From Saccharomycopsis fibuligera x Saccharomycopsis cf. fibuligera (taxonomy: Eukaryota; Ascomycota; Saccharomycetes; Ascoideales; Saccharomycopsidaceae), in the NCBI GenBank assembly GCA_001936135.1, contig CP012817.1:1798001-1862000 (forward strand): DNA of 64,000 nt, written 5' to 3'. The first letter of the stretch is position 1; each line of letters opens with the position of its first letter. The notes under the pieces are model-generated. The model made no database searches and had not been told where the DNA came from. It saw only the letters and a program-made list of their open reading frames with translations. This document shows positions 40,531-50,774 of this stretch, one piece after another. A program made the position numbers and the translations under genes.

Positions 40531-42891
40531 ATGAGTTTTGTTAATAAGAGCGGTGCCAAGTTTGCTCCAAAGATCAAGCGGAGAAATCCGGCTAAGGCAG
40601 CTGCTTCTCGAGCTCCTAAAGCTTCTCAAGCACCAAAGGCTTCTCAAGCATCTCAGGTTTCGCAAGCCTCTGATGCGTCACAGGTTTCGACCCAAGACAG
40701 TGTTTTTGATAGCGTTCAAGCACCCATCCTTCAGCTTGATACCCAGGCAACTCTTAGTTCCAGTACTCCTGGTAGTGCAGTGGCTAAACTAGCTCCTACA
40801 GGAGCTTCAACAACGAGCTTAACAAAACTAAAGGAAGCATCTCATAGTACTGAAGAATCATCGTCATTGTCATCTTCTGCTGCTTCCTCCTCTACGACTC
40901 CATTAAAAGAAAATGAATCTCGTCTTTCCGGTGCAGACCCTAATGCTAAGGCTAACGCAGAGCTGTCAGTGTCATCTTCCATGAAGTTGATGTCCAGTCT
41001 GTCGCGAAGATCATCTGTCTCTGGCAGCACTAGTGGTTTTAGAACTAGAAGATTGTCCTCAATTTCTAGAGTGGACAAGAAGCCATTATCCAAGTTGCTT
41101 AAAGATCCTGCTCCTAATGATTCTGATGGTATAAGCCCGATTCTTAAAATTGAATCTTCAGATTCATCGTCATCAACAAAGATTGGTATACCAAAGGAGC
41201 AGGTTCTTCCAAAAACTAAAAAGCGTAAAGTTATCCATAATTTATTGAACATCAAGCAGCATCTCAAGAAACCCCGTGTATCAGTAAACGCTGGTGCAGG
41301 TATTGGCGATGGTGTTAGTAAAGCTAAAGTAGGAAACAATGCTGAACAAGGTATAGAGACAAATGTTGCTAGACAAGTTTCTAAACCAGCTGGTACATCA
41401 CTTGGAAAGACGAGTGTTCAACCAGTTAGCCGTCCAGTAACTGTCATCAGGCCCGAAGAAGCGCTTGCAAAATCAAGTTCTGACAAGTCTTCTAGTAATA
41501 GCAGCAGTGGCCGCAGTGAACTGCCTGATGGTAAGAATAGGTTATTTGTTCCTGAGGAGGAGGTAAGCAATGCTATTGAAAATAGCTTTGAAGTAGCCAG
41601 AAGAAAAGCATTTGCAGTGAAAACGTTTCCAATGAGAAAAAGAAAGAAGAGAGCTACCAGCTTAGATGATATTGGTGGCACAGGTGCTGCTACTGCTGCT
41701 GTTGCTGCTAATGGTGAAGCGTCTACTGCCGCTAATGAAGGCGAACATGATCTCAGCGAGGGCCCAGAAAATGAAGAATTTGTGGCGATCCTTCATCCAT
41801 GGGGTAATAAGATTGAAAGAGTTCGGAAAACAGATTTTGAAGCAAATCAAGAAGTGTTTGGTGAAGATTTCAAAATCAAAAGCATCAAGCAAATTCCTCG
41901 TGGTACTGCTGACCTTGATGCTAAATTGCTTGAGAATTTTGTCATTGATGAAGATGAGTTCACTATTGCTGATTTATGCAATCCTCTGCTTCCTATTGGT
42001 AAAGTTTCAAGAGAGTACGAGCTCGTTGTAAAAGCCAAGCAGAGACGTAAAGAAGAAAAAATACGACGCCAAAAACTACGAAAAACAGCTAGAGAATTAG
42101 GGGTGCCGTTTGAAGAGTTGTTGAACAGTGAATTGACTTCTGATGAAAGAAGGCAAAAGGCTAAAGAAGCTTCCGAAAATATATTCAAAAATGAAGTTGA
42201 GGATGAAAGTCTGTTGGCTTCTGCTGCTGGGTTTCAGTTTAATTTGGTTAATGGTGCTATTGCAGTGCTGGAAGAATCTACTATTGTTGATACTAGACAA
42301 AACTTGTCAGACATGAAGGACAGATTAGTGGAAACTGAAAATCCTTATGAAAATCCAGTACATAGCGGCTCTTTTGGTAGAAGAGTTTATTCTGATAGAT
42401 GGGATTTTGCAGAAACGGTACAATTTTACAAAGCGCTTTCTAGTTGGGGTACTGATTTTAACACTATTTCTCAACTATTTCCACATCGTACCAGAAGACA
42501 AGTAAAACTTAAATTTACTATGGAAGAACGGAAAAATTTGAATTTGGTTGAGTTGGCATTGCAAAGACGTTTACCTGCAAGTTTTGATACTTATGTTGAA
42601 GAAGTGAATCGTAATCGCCAGCAAGATAAAAAAAAGTTCAAATCATTGGAAGAATTTAGTAAAGAATTGGAAGAGATTGAAAAGCGACATCAAGAAAGTT
42701 TGAAAGAATTAAAAGAAGCTCAACAAAAAGCAAATGAAGAAGATGAAAAAACAAAAAAAAATGACGAAAGAGCACTTGCTTCCGGAGATAAAAACCTGAG
42801 TAGAGAAAAACTTCAAACGAGAGCTCAAGAGGAAGTAATAGGTACTCTTGATGAGAAGCCGCCAATTCGTCAATTAATTTCTCAGAGATGA
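40531..42891 (+). CDS. BDP1: TFIIIB subunit B'' (Bdp1)
   Basis: A 786-aa component of RNA polymerase III initiation factor TFIIIB, which joins TBP and Brf1 to open promoters of tRNA, 5S and U6 genes. The SANT/Myb-like domain at about residues 624-670 (RWDFAETVQFYKALSSWGTDFNTISQLFPHRT) is the family hallmark. It is preceded by the conserved LCNPLLPIGKVSREYELV segment near 480 and a basic helical stretch (KQRRKEEKIRRQKLRKT). The N-terminal 400 residues are Ser/Ala/Lys-rich and disordered, with SQA repeats near residues 30-50. A Lys/Glu coiled coil follows the SANT domain. It is longer than S. cerevisiae Bdp1 (594 aa) because of the N-terminal region. Two CTG codons lie within Ser-rich runs (AE-CTG-SVSSS; MSS-CTG-SRRSS), hinting at CUG-as-serine. 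Confidence 0.93.
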   Translation: MSFVNKSGAKFAPKIKRRNPAKAAASRAPKASQAPKASQASQVSQASDASQVSTQDSVFDSVQAPILQLDTQATLSSSTPGSAVAKLAPTGASTTSLTKLKEASHSTEESSSLSSSAASSSTTPLKENESRLSGADPNAKANAELSVSSSMKLMSSLSRRSSVSGSTSGFRTRRLSSISRVDKKPLSKLLKDPAPNDSDGISPILKIESSDSSSSTKIGIPKEQVLPKTKKRKVIHNLLNIKQHLKKPRVSVNAGAGIGDGVSKAKVGNNAEQGIETNVARQVSKPAGTSLGKTSVQPVSRPVTVIRPEEALAKSSSDKSSSNSSSGRSELPDGKNRLFVPEEEVSNAIENSFEVARRKAFAVKTFPMRKRKKRATSLDDIGGTGAATAAVAANGEASTAANEGEHDLSEGPENEEFVAILHPWGNKIERVRKTDFEANQEVFGEDFKIKSIKQIPRGTADLDAKLLENFVIDEDEFTIADLCNPLLPIGKVSREYELVVKAKQRRKEEKIRRQKLRKTARELGVPFEELLNSELTSDERRQKAKEASENIFKNEVEDESLLASAAGFQFNLVNGAIAVLEESTIVDTRQNLSDMKDRLVETENPYENPVHSGSFGRRVYSDRWDFAETVQFYKALSSWGTDFNTISQLFPHRTRRQVKLKFTMEERKNLNLVELALQRRLPASFDTYVEEVNRNRQQDKKKFKSLEEFSKELEEIEKRHQESLKELKEAQQKANEEDEKTKKNDERALASGDKNLSREKLQTRAQEEVIGTLDEKPPIRQLISQR

Positions 42892-43211
42892 AGTTATTTT
42901 TTATAATGATAAATGCCGTGAGAGCTTGCCACTTTTTTATCTTTTGTGTTGCTGTTTATTTTGCATAATTCTTTTTTTGTCTTAAATTTTCCGCTATCTT
43001 ATATCATTTTACTGCTCATCTTATTTTTTAGCTTGTTCCTTTATTTTTTTTGTTAGTCCCCTGGGTGTATATTCTATTTAACGACCGCTAACGAGTAAAT
43101 GTGCTTTATATACTATTAGTAACTTAATTCCTGATTGTATTTGCATTGCTTAACAATAAAGGTGATGCTTTCATTAGTAACTTTAACGGTACTTGAAACA
43201 ACTTCACCTCA

Positions 43212-43232
43212 CTATCAACAAATTGTTGATAG
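43212..43232. repeat. Short inverted repeat, 10-bp arms, 1-base loop
   Basis: CTATCAACAA, A, TTGTTGATAG: near-palindrome between two converging genes. Confidence 0.8.
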
Positions 43233-43363
43233 CGTATCGTAAGAAACAAATTATTGATTTTTGGCAAATTGCAGCTCTCTAAAAGCACATCTTGTCAAAA
43301 ATATCTAACCAGATATAGAACTCATTTAAAGAGAAAACGCCATACAGGTTAGGTATGAGAAAC

Positions 43364-43391
43364 AAAAAAAAAAAAAAAAAAAAAAAAAAAA
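43364..43391. repeat. 28-base poly-A tract
   Basis: Uninterrupted A run about 50 bp past the LRS4-like stop. Confidence 0.9.
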
Positions 43392-43441
43392 TAAGAAAAA
43401 ATTTTCAATAAAAGAAATAAACATATGCAAAAATCATTTAA

Positions 43442-45118
43442 CTATATTTTAAAAACACTCTTATTATTTTTCTTCAACGGACTGATACCACCTAATTTAT
43501 CCATTAATTTTAATTTAACAATCGGCGTTTTTGCCCCCAGTAATTTTGCTGAATCACTCTTACCAGACAGCTTAGCATCAGCCAAATGTGATACTGTTGC
43601 TACCGACGATAATAACGTCGTTCCAATGGTTTGTGACTGTGATCCAAAGCCACCGGTAACCTTTTTTTTTTTGTTTTTATTTTCAATATCATTATATTCA
43701 TCATTACCGTCAATGGACTCATCAGTGACTAATTTTCCACCGCCGCCAAGTTTTCTCTTTTTACGACCAGAAGCTACTGATACAGAGGTACTTACAGCAT
43801 TTTCATTGACGTTGAAGGCGTTATTAGTTGCAAAGGCATCGGCACCTGAAGCACTAGTACCAGTAAACAACCCACTAGGTCTTTGATTTAAGGAAAAAGA
43901 AACTTTTCTAAAACTGTTTTCATTAAAATCACCATCTTCATTATTGTCTTCATTCATAGCATCAGAGAAAATGCTGTCTTTAGGAAGCCCACCACCAGTG
44001 AGACTATGTCTACCACTGAGTCTGCCACTTATTCTTTTTTGCTTTAATACTTGTGACAACTTTGTTGGAGTCTTTGTGTTTGCACTAACTGCTGCAAAAG
44101 GACTGGCTAACGAGTTATCAAACGCGAATTTTGAACGCGGTGTTCTGTTGGGCTCGTTGGCTAGTTGTTCCAATTGTTGACCCCTGGGATGTTGATTTTT
44201 TGGATTAAGTAATGGCTTGCTGCTGTTTAATTTAGTTGGTATTCTAGAAGGAGATGCCGACAAGTTATTATTACAATTCTGCTTGATGCTGTTTACAGTT
44301 AAATTTCCTGTATTTCTCGAGTTCCCGTTTTGTGGGGTTGAGGTTGCTAGCACCGGGTTATTTTTGTTGTTATTATTGTTTGTAGTCCTGTTGCGAGCAC
44401 TTTGAGTTGGAGACATGAAACTTCTTGGTGGCCTGGAAATGCCGCTGGTATTGTTTATTGTAGATAATGATCTTCTGGTTGGGGAAGGTGAGTTATTATG
44501 ATTTGTAGTAGGCGAGCGGCTGAACTTTTTCAAGTAAGGTGTCGTAGAGAAATCAGATACTAATATATCATTATCCTTATTTTTTTGTGAGCTTTGGGAA
44601 TACGATAATTTAGACTGTTTGCTGGTGTTATTGGTGGTATTCTTCAAGGTCATTGGGTTTTTTTTCCTCGGGATAAGGCTTTTGGTGCTATTTTTCTTGA
44701 GAGTGTCTATCTTTGACTCAAACATTGCTTTTTGAGTAACAAACTGATGCTTGAGTTTTTCATTTTCGGATTTGAGAGTATTGATCTGCATTGCTAGCTG
44801 GTCAATAGAGGCCGAGGAACTGTTGAATATGGACACAGGTTTTTTGGCTGCTTCTTGCTTTGCTATAAGATCTTTTATTTCGGCTTCTTTTCTGTTTAGC
44901 TCATTGCTTAAGCTGTGTATCTTGGCTTGCAAGGTACTGTTCTCATTTTTGGTACTTGTATCTTTAAAGTTTGTAGTGTTTCCCTGGAGCAACAAGTGCT
45001 TCAAGAAGAGCAAGAGTTGGGCAGAATGCTGACGATTTGTCTCTGCGAGCTCAATCTTGTGGGCCTCGGTCTGCGCGTGGGATCTGCTAATAAACTGTGA
45101 GAGGATCTCTGAGTCCAT
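43442..45118 (-). CDS. LRS4: Probable monopolin subunit Lrs4
   Basis: A 558-aa protein with an N-terminal helical/coiled-coil region (about residues 1-150, two parts: SQFISRSHAQTEAHKIELAE and IDQLAMQINTLKSENEKLKH) and a disordered Asn/Ser/Thr/Pro-rich body. Short islands resemble S. cerevisiae Lrs4: the coiled-coil run QL…SENEKL…QKAMFESKID, a GLPKDSIFSDAMNEDNNED stretch, and KKRKLGGG…TDESIDGNDE before the end. Lrs4 pairs with Csm1 in monopolin, which clamps rDNA and meiosis-I kinetochores. It is longer than the S. cerevisiae protein (347 aa), with low-complexity inserts. The codon before the first ATG is GTG; the ATG at 45118 is taken as start. The identification rests on island similarity and is tentative; another coiled-coil nuclear protein is possible. 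Confidence 0.55.
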   Translation of the reverse strand: MDSEILSQFISRSHAQTEAHKIELAETNRQHSAQLLLFLKHLLLQGNTTNFKDTSTKNENSTLQAKIHSLSNELNRKEAEIKDLIAKQEAAKKPVSIFNSSSASIDQLAMQINTLKSENEKLKHQFVTQKAMFESKIDTLKKNSTKSLIPRKKNPMTLKNTTNNTSKQSKLSYSQSSQKNKDNDILVSDFSTTPYLKKFSRSPTTNHNNSPSPTRRSLSTINNTSGISRPPRSFMSPTQSARNRTTNNNNNKNNPVLATSTPQNGNSRNTGNLTVNSIKQNCNNNLSASPSRIPTKLNSSKPLLNPKNQHPRGQQLEQLANEPNRTPRSKFAFDNSLASPFAAVSANTKTPTKLSQVLKQKRISGRLSGRHSLTGGGLPKDSIFSDAMNEDNNEDGDFNENSFRKVSFSLNQRPSGLFTGTSASGADAFATNNAFNVNENAVSTSVSVASGRKKRKLGGGGKLVTDESIDGNDEYNDIENKNKKKKVTGGFGSQSQTIGTTLLSSVATVSHLADAKLSGKSDSAKLLGAKTPIVKLKLMDKLGGISPLKKNNKSVFKI

Positions 45119-45526
45119 CACTGGTGGTTTTGCTACTCTACCGTGTATCTTTTGTGTATGTCAATGATGTCTTTATGTCTGTTGATTTTATTTACATTTT
45201 TATTTGTTTACTTTAATTTTTTTTGTTTCTGTTTTTGTTTTGTTTTTGGCTAGACCTAATGTCACATGTTACACATGATCTGTGCACCATTATTTTGTTT
45301 ACTTTCTATTTATTTGTTTACGCTGTCAGTCGTGGCTCGAAACCGCGTGCGAGGCTATCACCACTTGCCATTACCGCGATTAAGCGCCGTCACTTGTTTT
45401 TGTCTTGCCTATTTCATATTTACAAACCCACCATTTTACTCTTCTTTTTCTCTTTCTTCTTCTTGCTCTTAATTCTGTTATTCTTGTCTCAAAACTCGGC
45501 ACTCTTTCAACAAATACCCACCTCCC
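45119..45526. promoter_or_regulatory. Divergent promoter LRS4-like/ERC1
   Basis: 408 bp between two divergent start codons; T-rich on the plus strand, with no motif I can name with confidence. Confidence 0.4.
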
Positions 45527-47539
45527 ATGTCCACTCGCAGGCCTAGCCACTCCAGTGACTTCTTTAACACTTCTCAGGACGAGCTACTCCATCATCCAGT
45601 CGCCCATCAGTTTACCCATGCAGTTGCAGATAGCCAAACTCACGCTGTTATCAGTTCGTCGCGTAGCGGAATGGTAGGTGATTTTGTTCCAGATGTTTCT
45701 CATTTGCTTGCATCTGATGAAGAATTCAACGAAGCTGAGGATCTTTCTCAGTACGATAACTCCTCTGAAGGGCTTGTTGACCACCATAACCGCTCACACA
45801 ACGCTCACGACGTCTCCGACGACAATGTTTCATTCAATGAACTTTCCGCCCTCAGATCGGTTGCCTCCAGAAACACATATTCCACTTTTGGCGGTGGATT
45901 GGGCGCTTCACACTTTTTGTCAAAACAGAGATCCAGAAACTTTAGCAGATCAGTTCATCCTGAATTAATACAGCAAGAGCTTGGATTGTTGAAAGATAAT
46001 GGCTTTGAAATCAACCACTTGTCACGAACAGTTAGCAAGCAATCGTCTTTCATTCCCCGCACACCTTCCATTTATGCAGCGGTTGCCCCTGCCAATCAAG
46101 ATGTGGAAAGCGTGGTTAATTTGTGGGAAGAAGCAGTGGAAAATGGTGACATTACCAACAGCAAAATTTCCACTGAGCTCAAAGTGTTGTTTAGTAGCTC
46201 TTTGCCTCTTGTCATCACCTTTTTATTACAATCTTTGCTTGGAATTAATGCGTTGTTTTTTGTGGGGAAATTGGGCACTACTGAATTGTCTGCATACACT
46301 TTGGGCTCTATGACCGGTAACATTACCGGATTGGTTATTGTTCAAGGGTTGTCAACCTGCTTGGATACTCTATGCTCCCAAGCATTTGGGGCTGGTAAAT
46401 ACCATTTAGTGGGAATTTATTTCCAAAGATGCACATTCCTCATTTTGAGTGTTTTCGTGCCAATTTCTCTCTTTTGGATCTTGGCCTCGGAAGCATTGAT
46501 AAGACAGTTGATTCCTGAACCTGAGTTAGCACACCTAGCAGCTAAGTACCTAATTAGTTTGATACCCGGAATCCCAGGTTTCATTTTGTTTGAAACTGGT
46601 AAAAGATTCTTGCAGTCACAAGGTATTTATATTGCTTCCACTTATACTTTGTTTACAGTTATTCCTATAAATTTTGCTTTAAATTATCTTTTGATTGAAC
46701 ACGAATCATTCAATTTGGGTTTCATTGGTGCTCCGATCTCCTTATCTATTACTTTTTGGTTAATGCCGCTTGGCTTGCTTTTGTATATATTCTTCTACAA
46801 CGGTAAAGATGGGTTTGAACCGCTTAGATGCTGGCCAGGAATTAAATGGAATTTGTTATTCAAAAATTGGGGGCTTATTTTCCAACTTGCTATCCCTGGT
46901 ACCATCATGTGTTTAGCCGAGTTGCTAGCTTTTGAAATTTTGACATTTTCGAGTGCTCATATTAGTCCTGAGGCTCTTGCTGCTCAATCCATTATTGCCT
47001 CGGTGGGATCTATCAGTTTTCAAATTCCATTCGGTATTTCTATCGCTACATCAACTAGAGTTGCCAATTTTATTGGGGCTGGATTACCACATCTTGCTAA
47101 AAAAACTATCAAAGTCTCATTTTTATTTGGGGTTGTTGTTGCATGTTTAATTAATGTCAATATCTTATATTTTGGCCGTTTCCTCATTCCAACTTTTTTT
47201 ACAGATGACAAAAAAGTTGTTGATTTGACAGCAGAAAGCATTCCTCTAATTGCTTTTATTTCCATCTTTGATGAAATTACCGCTATCTCCTCAGGAATTC
47301 TAAGAGGCATGGGATTGCAAAAAATTGGCAGTTATTTGAATTTGGGCTTTTACTACTTGTACGGTGTGCCATTGTCATTAATTTTAGCTTTCAATTTCCA
47401 TTTAGATATAGCTGGGCTATGGCTCGGAACTGGTTCTGCATTGACTATTATTGGGTTTATTCAAACTTTTATTGTCAATCGTGTTAATTATGACCAGTTG
47501 ATTGAAGAAGCTAAAATCAGAAACGCCGAGGATGTTTGA
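45527..47539 (+). CDS. ERC1: MATE-family transporter Erc1
   Basis: A 670-aa multidrug and toxin extrusion (MATE) antiporter. Erc1 confers ethionine resistance and S-adenosylmethionine accumulation in S. cerevisiae, probably at the vacuole. After a ~200-residue acidic/Ser-rich cytoplasmic N-terminus come 12 predicted membrane segments with MATE blocks: LGSMTGNITGLVIVQGLSTCLDTLCSQAFGAG near 257-288, IPGIPGFILFETGKRFLQSQGI near 345-366, and SIATSTRVANFIGA near 503-516. The WEEAVENG segment before membrane segment 1 and the C-terminal KIRNAE motif resemble Erc1 more than the second yeast MATE (YDR338C). The sulfur-amino-acid link of Erc1 is notable beside the Met31/32-marked transporters in this window, though the two lie about 35 kb apart. 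Confidence 0.9.
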   Translation: MSTRRPSHSSDFFNTSQDELLHHPVAHQFTHAVADSQTHAVISSSRSGMVGDFVPDVSHLLASDEEFNEAEDLSQYDNSSEGLVDHHNRSHNAHDVSDDNVSFNELSALRSVASRNTYSTFGGGLGASHFLSKQRSRNFSRSVHPELIQQELGLLKDNGFEINHLSRTVSKQSSFIPRTPSIYAAVAPANQDVESVVNLWEEAVENGDITNSKISTELKVLFSSSLPLVITFLLQSLLGINALFFVGKLGTTELSAYTLGSMTGNITGLVIVQGLSTCLDTLCSQAFGAGKYHLVGIYFQRCTFLILSVFVPISLFWILASEALIRQLIPEPELAHLAAKYLISLIPGIPGFILFETGKRFLQSQGIYIASTYTLFTVIPINFALNYLLIEHESFNLGFIGAPISLSITFWLMPLGLLLYIFFYNGKDGFEPLRCWPGIKWNLLFKNWGLIFQLAIPGTIMCLAELLAFEILTFSSAHISPEALAAQSIIASVGSISFQIPFGISIATSTRVANFIGAGLPHLAKKTIKVSFLFGVVVACLINVNILYFGRFLIPTFFTDDKKVVDLTAESIPLIAFISIFDEITAISSGILRGMGLQKIGSYLNLGFYYLYGVPLSLILAFNFHLDIAGLWLGTGSALTIIGFIQTFIVNRVNYDQLIEEAKIRNAEDV

Positions 47540-48627
47540 AATGGAGCGTATAGTATCAGCTGTTCATTTGCTTACAAATCTCTTAAAAAACTTTTTTTAA
47601 TTTACGCTGGAGCATATAGTTTTAAAAATTATCGCATTTTGTTATAAAAAGATAGAAAAAAATTATTTTCTGTCTTCATAGCCGCAAATTGAATGCTACT
47701 CAATTTAATTGTTTTATTTTGAATAATGGCGTCATGGCTTAGACATTTAAAAAAAAATTTTTTTTTTTTATTTCATTTTTTTTTTAAAAAAAAAAAGAGA
47801 AAAAAAAACACAATAGACAAGATACATACATTTTTCTTTATTTACTTCATGAGCATTATATACATATATGTTTAATTTTTGTCTCTTTACTATCTTGACA
47901 ATTTCTTGGAATATATATTTCTCTTTCTAGTTCTTTTAGTTCTTAGTTCTTTTAACTTTTGCCTTAAGAAGCATTTTTACGTTAAGATTTTAGTTTTTAG
48001 GATACTGGATAGCAAATATTTGCTTTTTCTTAACTTTTGCTACCACTTTTTTCATAACCTTACAAATAATAAAAATAGAAAGCACCCTCCAAAATCATTT
48101 TTTTCTTAAAATCATTGCATCCACACCTGCATGTTGAGTGCCCTGCCATGTGTGCATACATGCGAACCCCAGTAATAAATGCGTTCAAGTGTCCTCTGAT
48201 ATATAAAAAAAAGGGGGCTAAAGTGTTTTTTTGTTGGTTCTTTATCTTAGAACGTCTTTGAGACGTGTTAAGCGTACTCTTAGTGCTCATTACATTGACA
48301 AACCCTTGAGATACCATGCTAACAATAATAAATAGTTCTGGTCAATTATCTTCGCAGTAGGATCAGATTAGGATTAAAAACAATTTTGACAGAATGGTGA
48401 AAAAGCAAAAGATACATAAAATGCGGCAAAAACGGATATAGAAATAATTTTACCAGGACAGTACAGCTTAATTAGAAGAAAAAGGGTAAGTTAGCTATTC
48501 ACTTATTAAGATAGAGTGCAGACATTTTTATAATACTGTTACAAATAAGCGGACACTATATACATATAAAAGGAGGCAAAAAATGACAGATTATAAACTA
48601 ATAAGCTAAACAATTTTTTTCCATCAA
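47540..48627. other. Convergent spacer ERC1/NDUFAF7-like
   Basis: No gene. T/A tracts near 47747-47810 form a possible snap-back (T-run then A-run); otherwise nothing recognised. Confidence 0.6.
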
Positions 48628-50301
48628 TCAACCTTCAATTGCTCCACCAAATCCGACTGGCTGCGCAGTCCCCTTTGGTACTACTCCCATAAACTTGTAA
48701 ATTTTCCCCATCCCACCACCACCTTTCTCCACTAGTCTTAAATACGACTTCTTAATATTTTCTCTTTGTTCATCATTCTTTGCAATTTGAAACAATTGTT
48801 CGGCTCTATATGCCATACCCAATTCATTTAGCCAATCTCCTTGCTCCACTGGACCGTGCACATCAACTGCTTCGTTTGCTGCTACCGAGGAAACGTTTTC
48901 CATCAATAATTTTATCCCCTGAAAGTCCACATCTGCTGACAAGTCAACAGTTCCTGGATTTTCAAAAGGTGACACGATTTTATGATTCTTGATCCCACGG
49001 AATGTATTAATAGGAATGGTATCGGCTGGCCCATAGTCAATAAACAACGCGGCTCCAGTACGTTGGGAATTCGAAGTAATGAATTCTTGAATTTTTTTAG
49101 CGTAAGACAAAGTCTCTGGAGAAATTTCTACTCTCAGACCAACGGGAAGTGAATCATGTCTTGGAGAGTTCTTAGGCAAGTATGAAGCCGTAGTTTTTTT
49201 TGGGGCAATTGTTACATGGAATTTGACATCATTGTCTTCTTGCTGCTTATCCAAATCAGAAGATTTGATTACAGTTTGATTAGGCAAAAACTTCGAATCT
49301 AGTGCTTTGTTTACTGCTGATTCAGAATTAGGCACAGCATAGTCAACCAAACATTCTCTCCAACCTTCATTAGTTTTTTCAAATTGTTTAATTGGCAACG
49401 CGTCGAAGAATTCGTGGCATACAATGAAATTGGTTTTGTCTGAATGACCTAATAAATCAATATCTTTTTCAGTATCTACCCATCGAATAGTATTACCCCA
49501 AATTGTTTTCCCAACATATCCAATTCCATCTGCTGACTCCTTGAGCTCATTTTGTGTACCACATAATACCTCAATTTGCTGTTGTCTTAATAGTGGTGAC
49601 GCTTCCACAAGAATAACATTAGTAGCTTCTTTAACTTTCGGATCCTTAAGCAATCGATTAAAAGAACGTAACATATCATACATCAAAGTTCCCTTTCCTG
49701 GACCAAATTCAATAAATTGCAAATTTTGGGGCTGATTTTGCGTCAAATAAATAGTGAAGAACCATACGCCGATCATTTCTCCAAACATTTGGGAAATTTC
49801 TGGAGAGGTCACAAAATCACCAGCAGTTTTGAGACCAAGTGGGTCACGGGTGGTATAGTAGCCAAATTCGGGATGGGTAAGACATGTTTTCATATATCCT
49901 GAAAGAGATAATGGACCAGTAGTTTTGATCATTTGGACGAGGATGTCACTTAGATTGTTCAATTGAATTTTTTTGCCTGATGATGCTGATGCTGTTTTTG
50001 GTAATGGACTAGATGCTGACAGCATAATGTTGGAGGCATTTCCATTATGCTGCTTTATTTTTGGCTCTATTCTACTTGAACTTTTGTTGTTATTGTCGTT
50101 ATTACTTTTACTGAAAGGTTTATTTCTGTCCGTGGAATTGTTACTATTGCTACCATTTGCTCCTAATTTGTTTCGTGCATTAGGATTGACATTAATCACT
50201 TTCTGCGTGCTTAACGATGTGGAAAATTTAGCTGTTGTTGTCGTTGAAAAAGTTCGAAGTGAACTACCTTTTGATATGAGATTTATTGCATGCTGAATCA
50301 T
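48628..50301 (-). CDS. NDUFAF7: Mitochondrial MidA/NDUFAF7-type arginine methyltransferase
   Basis: A 557-aa SAM-dependent methyltransferase of the MidA/DUF185 family; human NDUFAF7 dimethylates NDUFS2 during respiratory complex I assembly. The start at 50301 (MIQHAINLISKGSSLRTFSTTTT) gives a typical matrix-targeting presequence; the frame upstream has only TTG. After an Asn/Ser-rich spacer (about 45-105) the family blocks follow: GPLSLSGYMKTCLTHPEFGYYTTRDPLG near 125-152, the SAM-binding EFGPGKGTLMYDMLR near 197-211, and CHEFFDALPIKQFEK near 291-305, then DYGP near the C-terminal third. It is longer than human NDUFAF7 (441 aa) because of the spacer and another insert near residues 310-365. 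The presence of this family does not by itself prove a complex I: S. cerevisiae keeps a homologue without complex I. Confidence 0.9.
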   Translation of the reverse strand: MIQHAINLISKGSSLRTFSTTTTAKFSTSLSTQKVINVNPNARNKLGANGSNSNNSTDRNKPFSKSNNDNNNKSSSRIEPKIKQHNGNASNIMLSASSPLPKTASASSGKKIQLNNLSDILVQMIKTTGPLSLSGYMKTCLTHPEFGYYTTRDPLGLKTAGDFVTSPEISQMFGEMIGVWFFTIYLTQNQPQNLQFIEFGPGKGTLMYDMLRSFNRLLKDPKVKEATNVILVEASPLLRQQQIEVLCGTQNELKESADGIGYVGKTIWGNTIRWVDTEKDIDLLGHSDKTNFIVCHEFFDALPIKQFEKTNEGWRECLVDYAVPNSESAVNKALDSKFLPNQTVIKSSDLDKQQEDNDVKFHVTIAPKKTTASYLPKNSPRHDSLPVGLRVEISPETLSYAKKIQEFITSNSQRTGAALFIDYGPADTIPINTFRGIKNHKIVSPFENPGTVDLSADVDFQGIKLLMENVSSVAANEAVDVHGPVEQGDWLNELGMAYRAEQLFQIAKNDEQRENIKKSYLRLVEKGGGGMGKIYKFMGVVPKGTAQPVGFGGAIEG

Positions 50302-50774
50302 TGTGCAATTTAGACTTTGTTTTGGATGATAGATTCTGAACAATTTTAAATAGATCTGATTGATATTGTTTTAGAACCAAATCTGCATGGACGGACTTTA
50401 TTCTTCATCTCAAGCATCGGCAATGTTTACCACCATTTTTTTTCTGACTGGAAACAAAGTCACGGGTATATATGGTCGGAAGGTGCTTTAGGTACGGTAA
50501 GTGCAAAATAACTAATGAAGTTTGTCACGCTTCATACAGAAATATTCGAGGGCACGGTCTAATCACAAACACATAAGCATATTGGTGATAAAGACTACAG
50601 TTTCTCGACCATATTATGTTATAATTATTAATTACTATCAATTTTCTACTATTATACATTCATTACACAAAAAATAATTAAATAAACAAATTGAATTAAC
50701 TGGAAAAAAAAAAAAAAAAATAAAAATAAAAATAAAAATAAAAATAAAAATAAAAAAAGACGAAAAGACAATGC
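50302..50774. other. Spacer between NDUFAF7-like 5' end and FMP27 3' end
   Basis: No gene. It contains the A17 and (AAATA)n tract at about 50703-50758. Confidence 0.6.
50703..50758. repeat. Poly-A and (TAAAAA)n repeat
   Basis: A run followed by six TAAAAA units, just after the FMP27 stop codon. Confidence 0.9.

Larger units (their letters stand above)
42892..43441. other. Convergent spacer BDP1/LRS4-like
   Basis: No gene. It contains an inverted repeat with 10-bp arms CTATCAACAA/TTGTTGATAG (43212-43232, one-base loop) and a 28-base A run (43364-43391). Confidence 0.6.
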
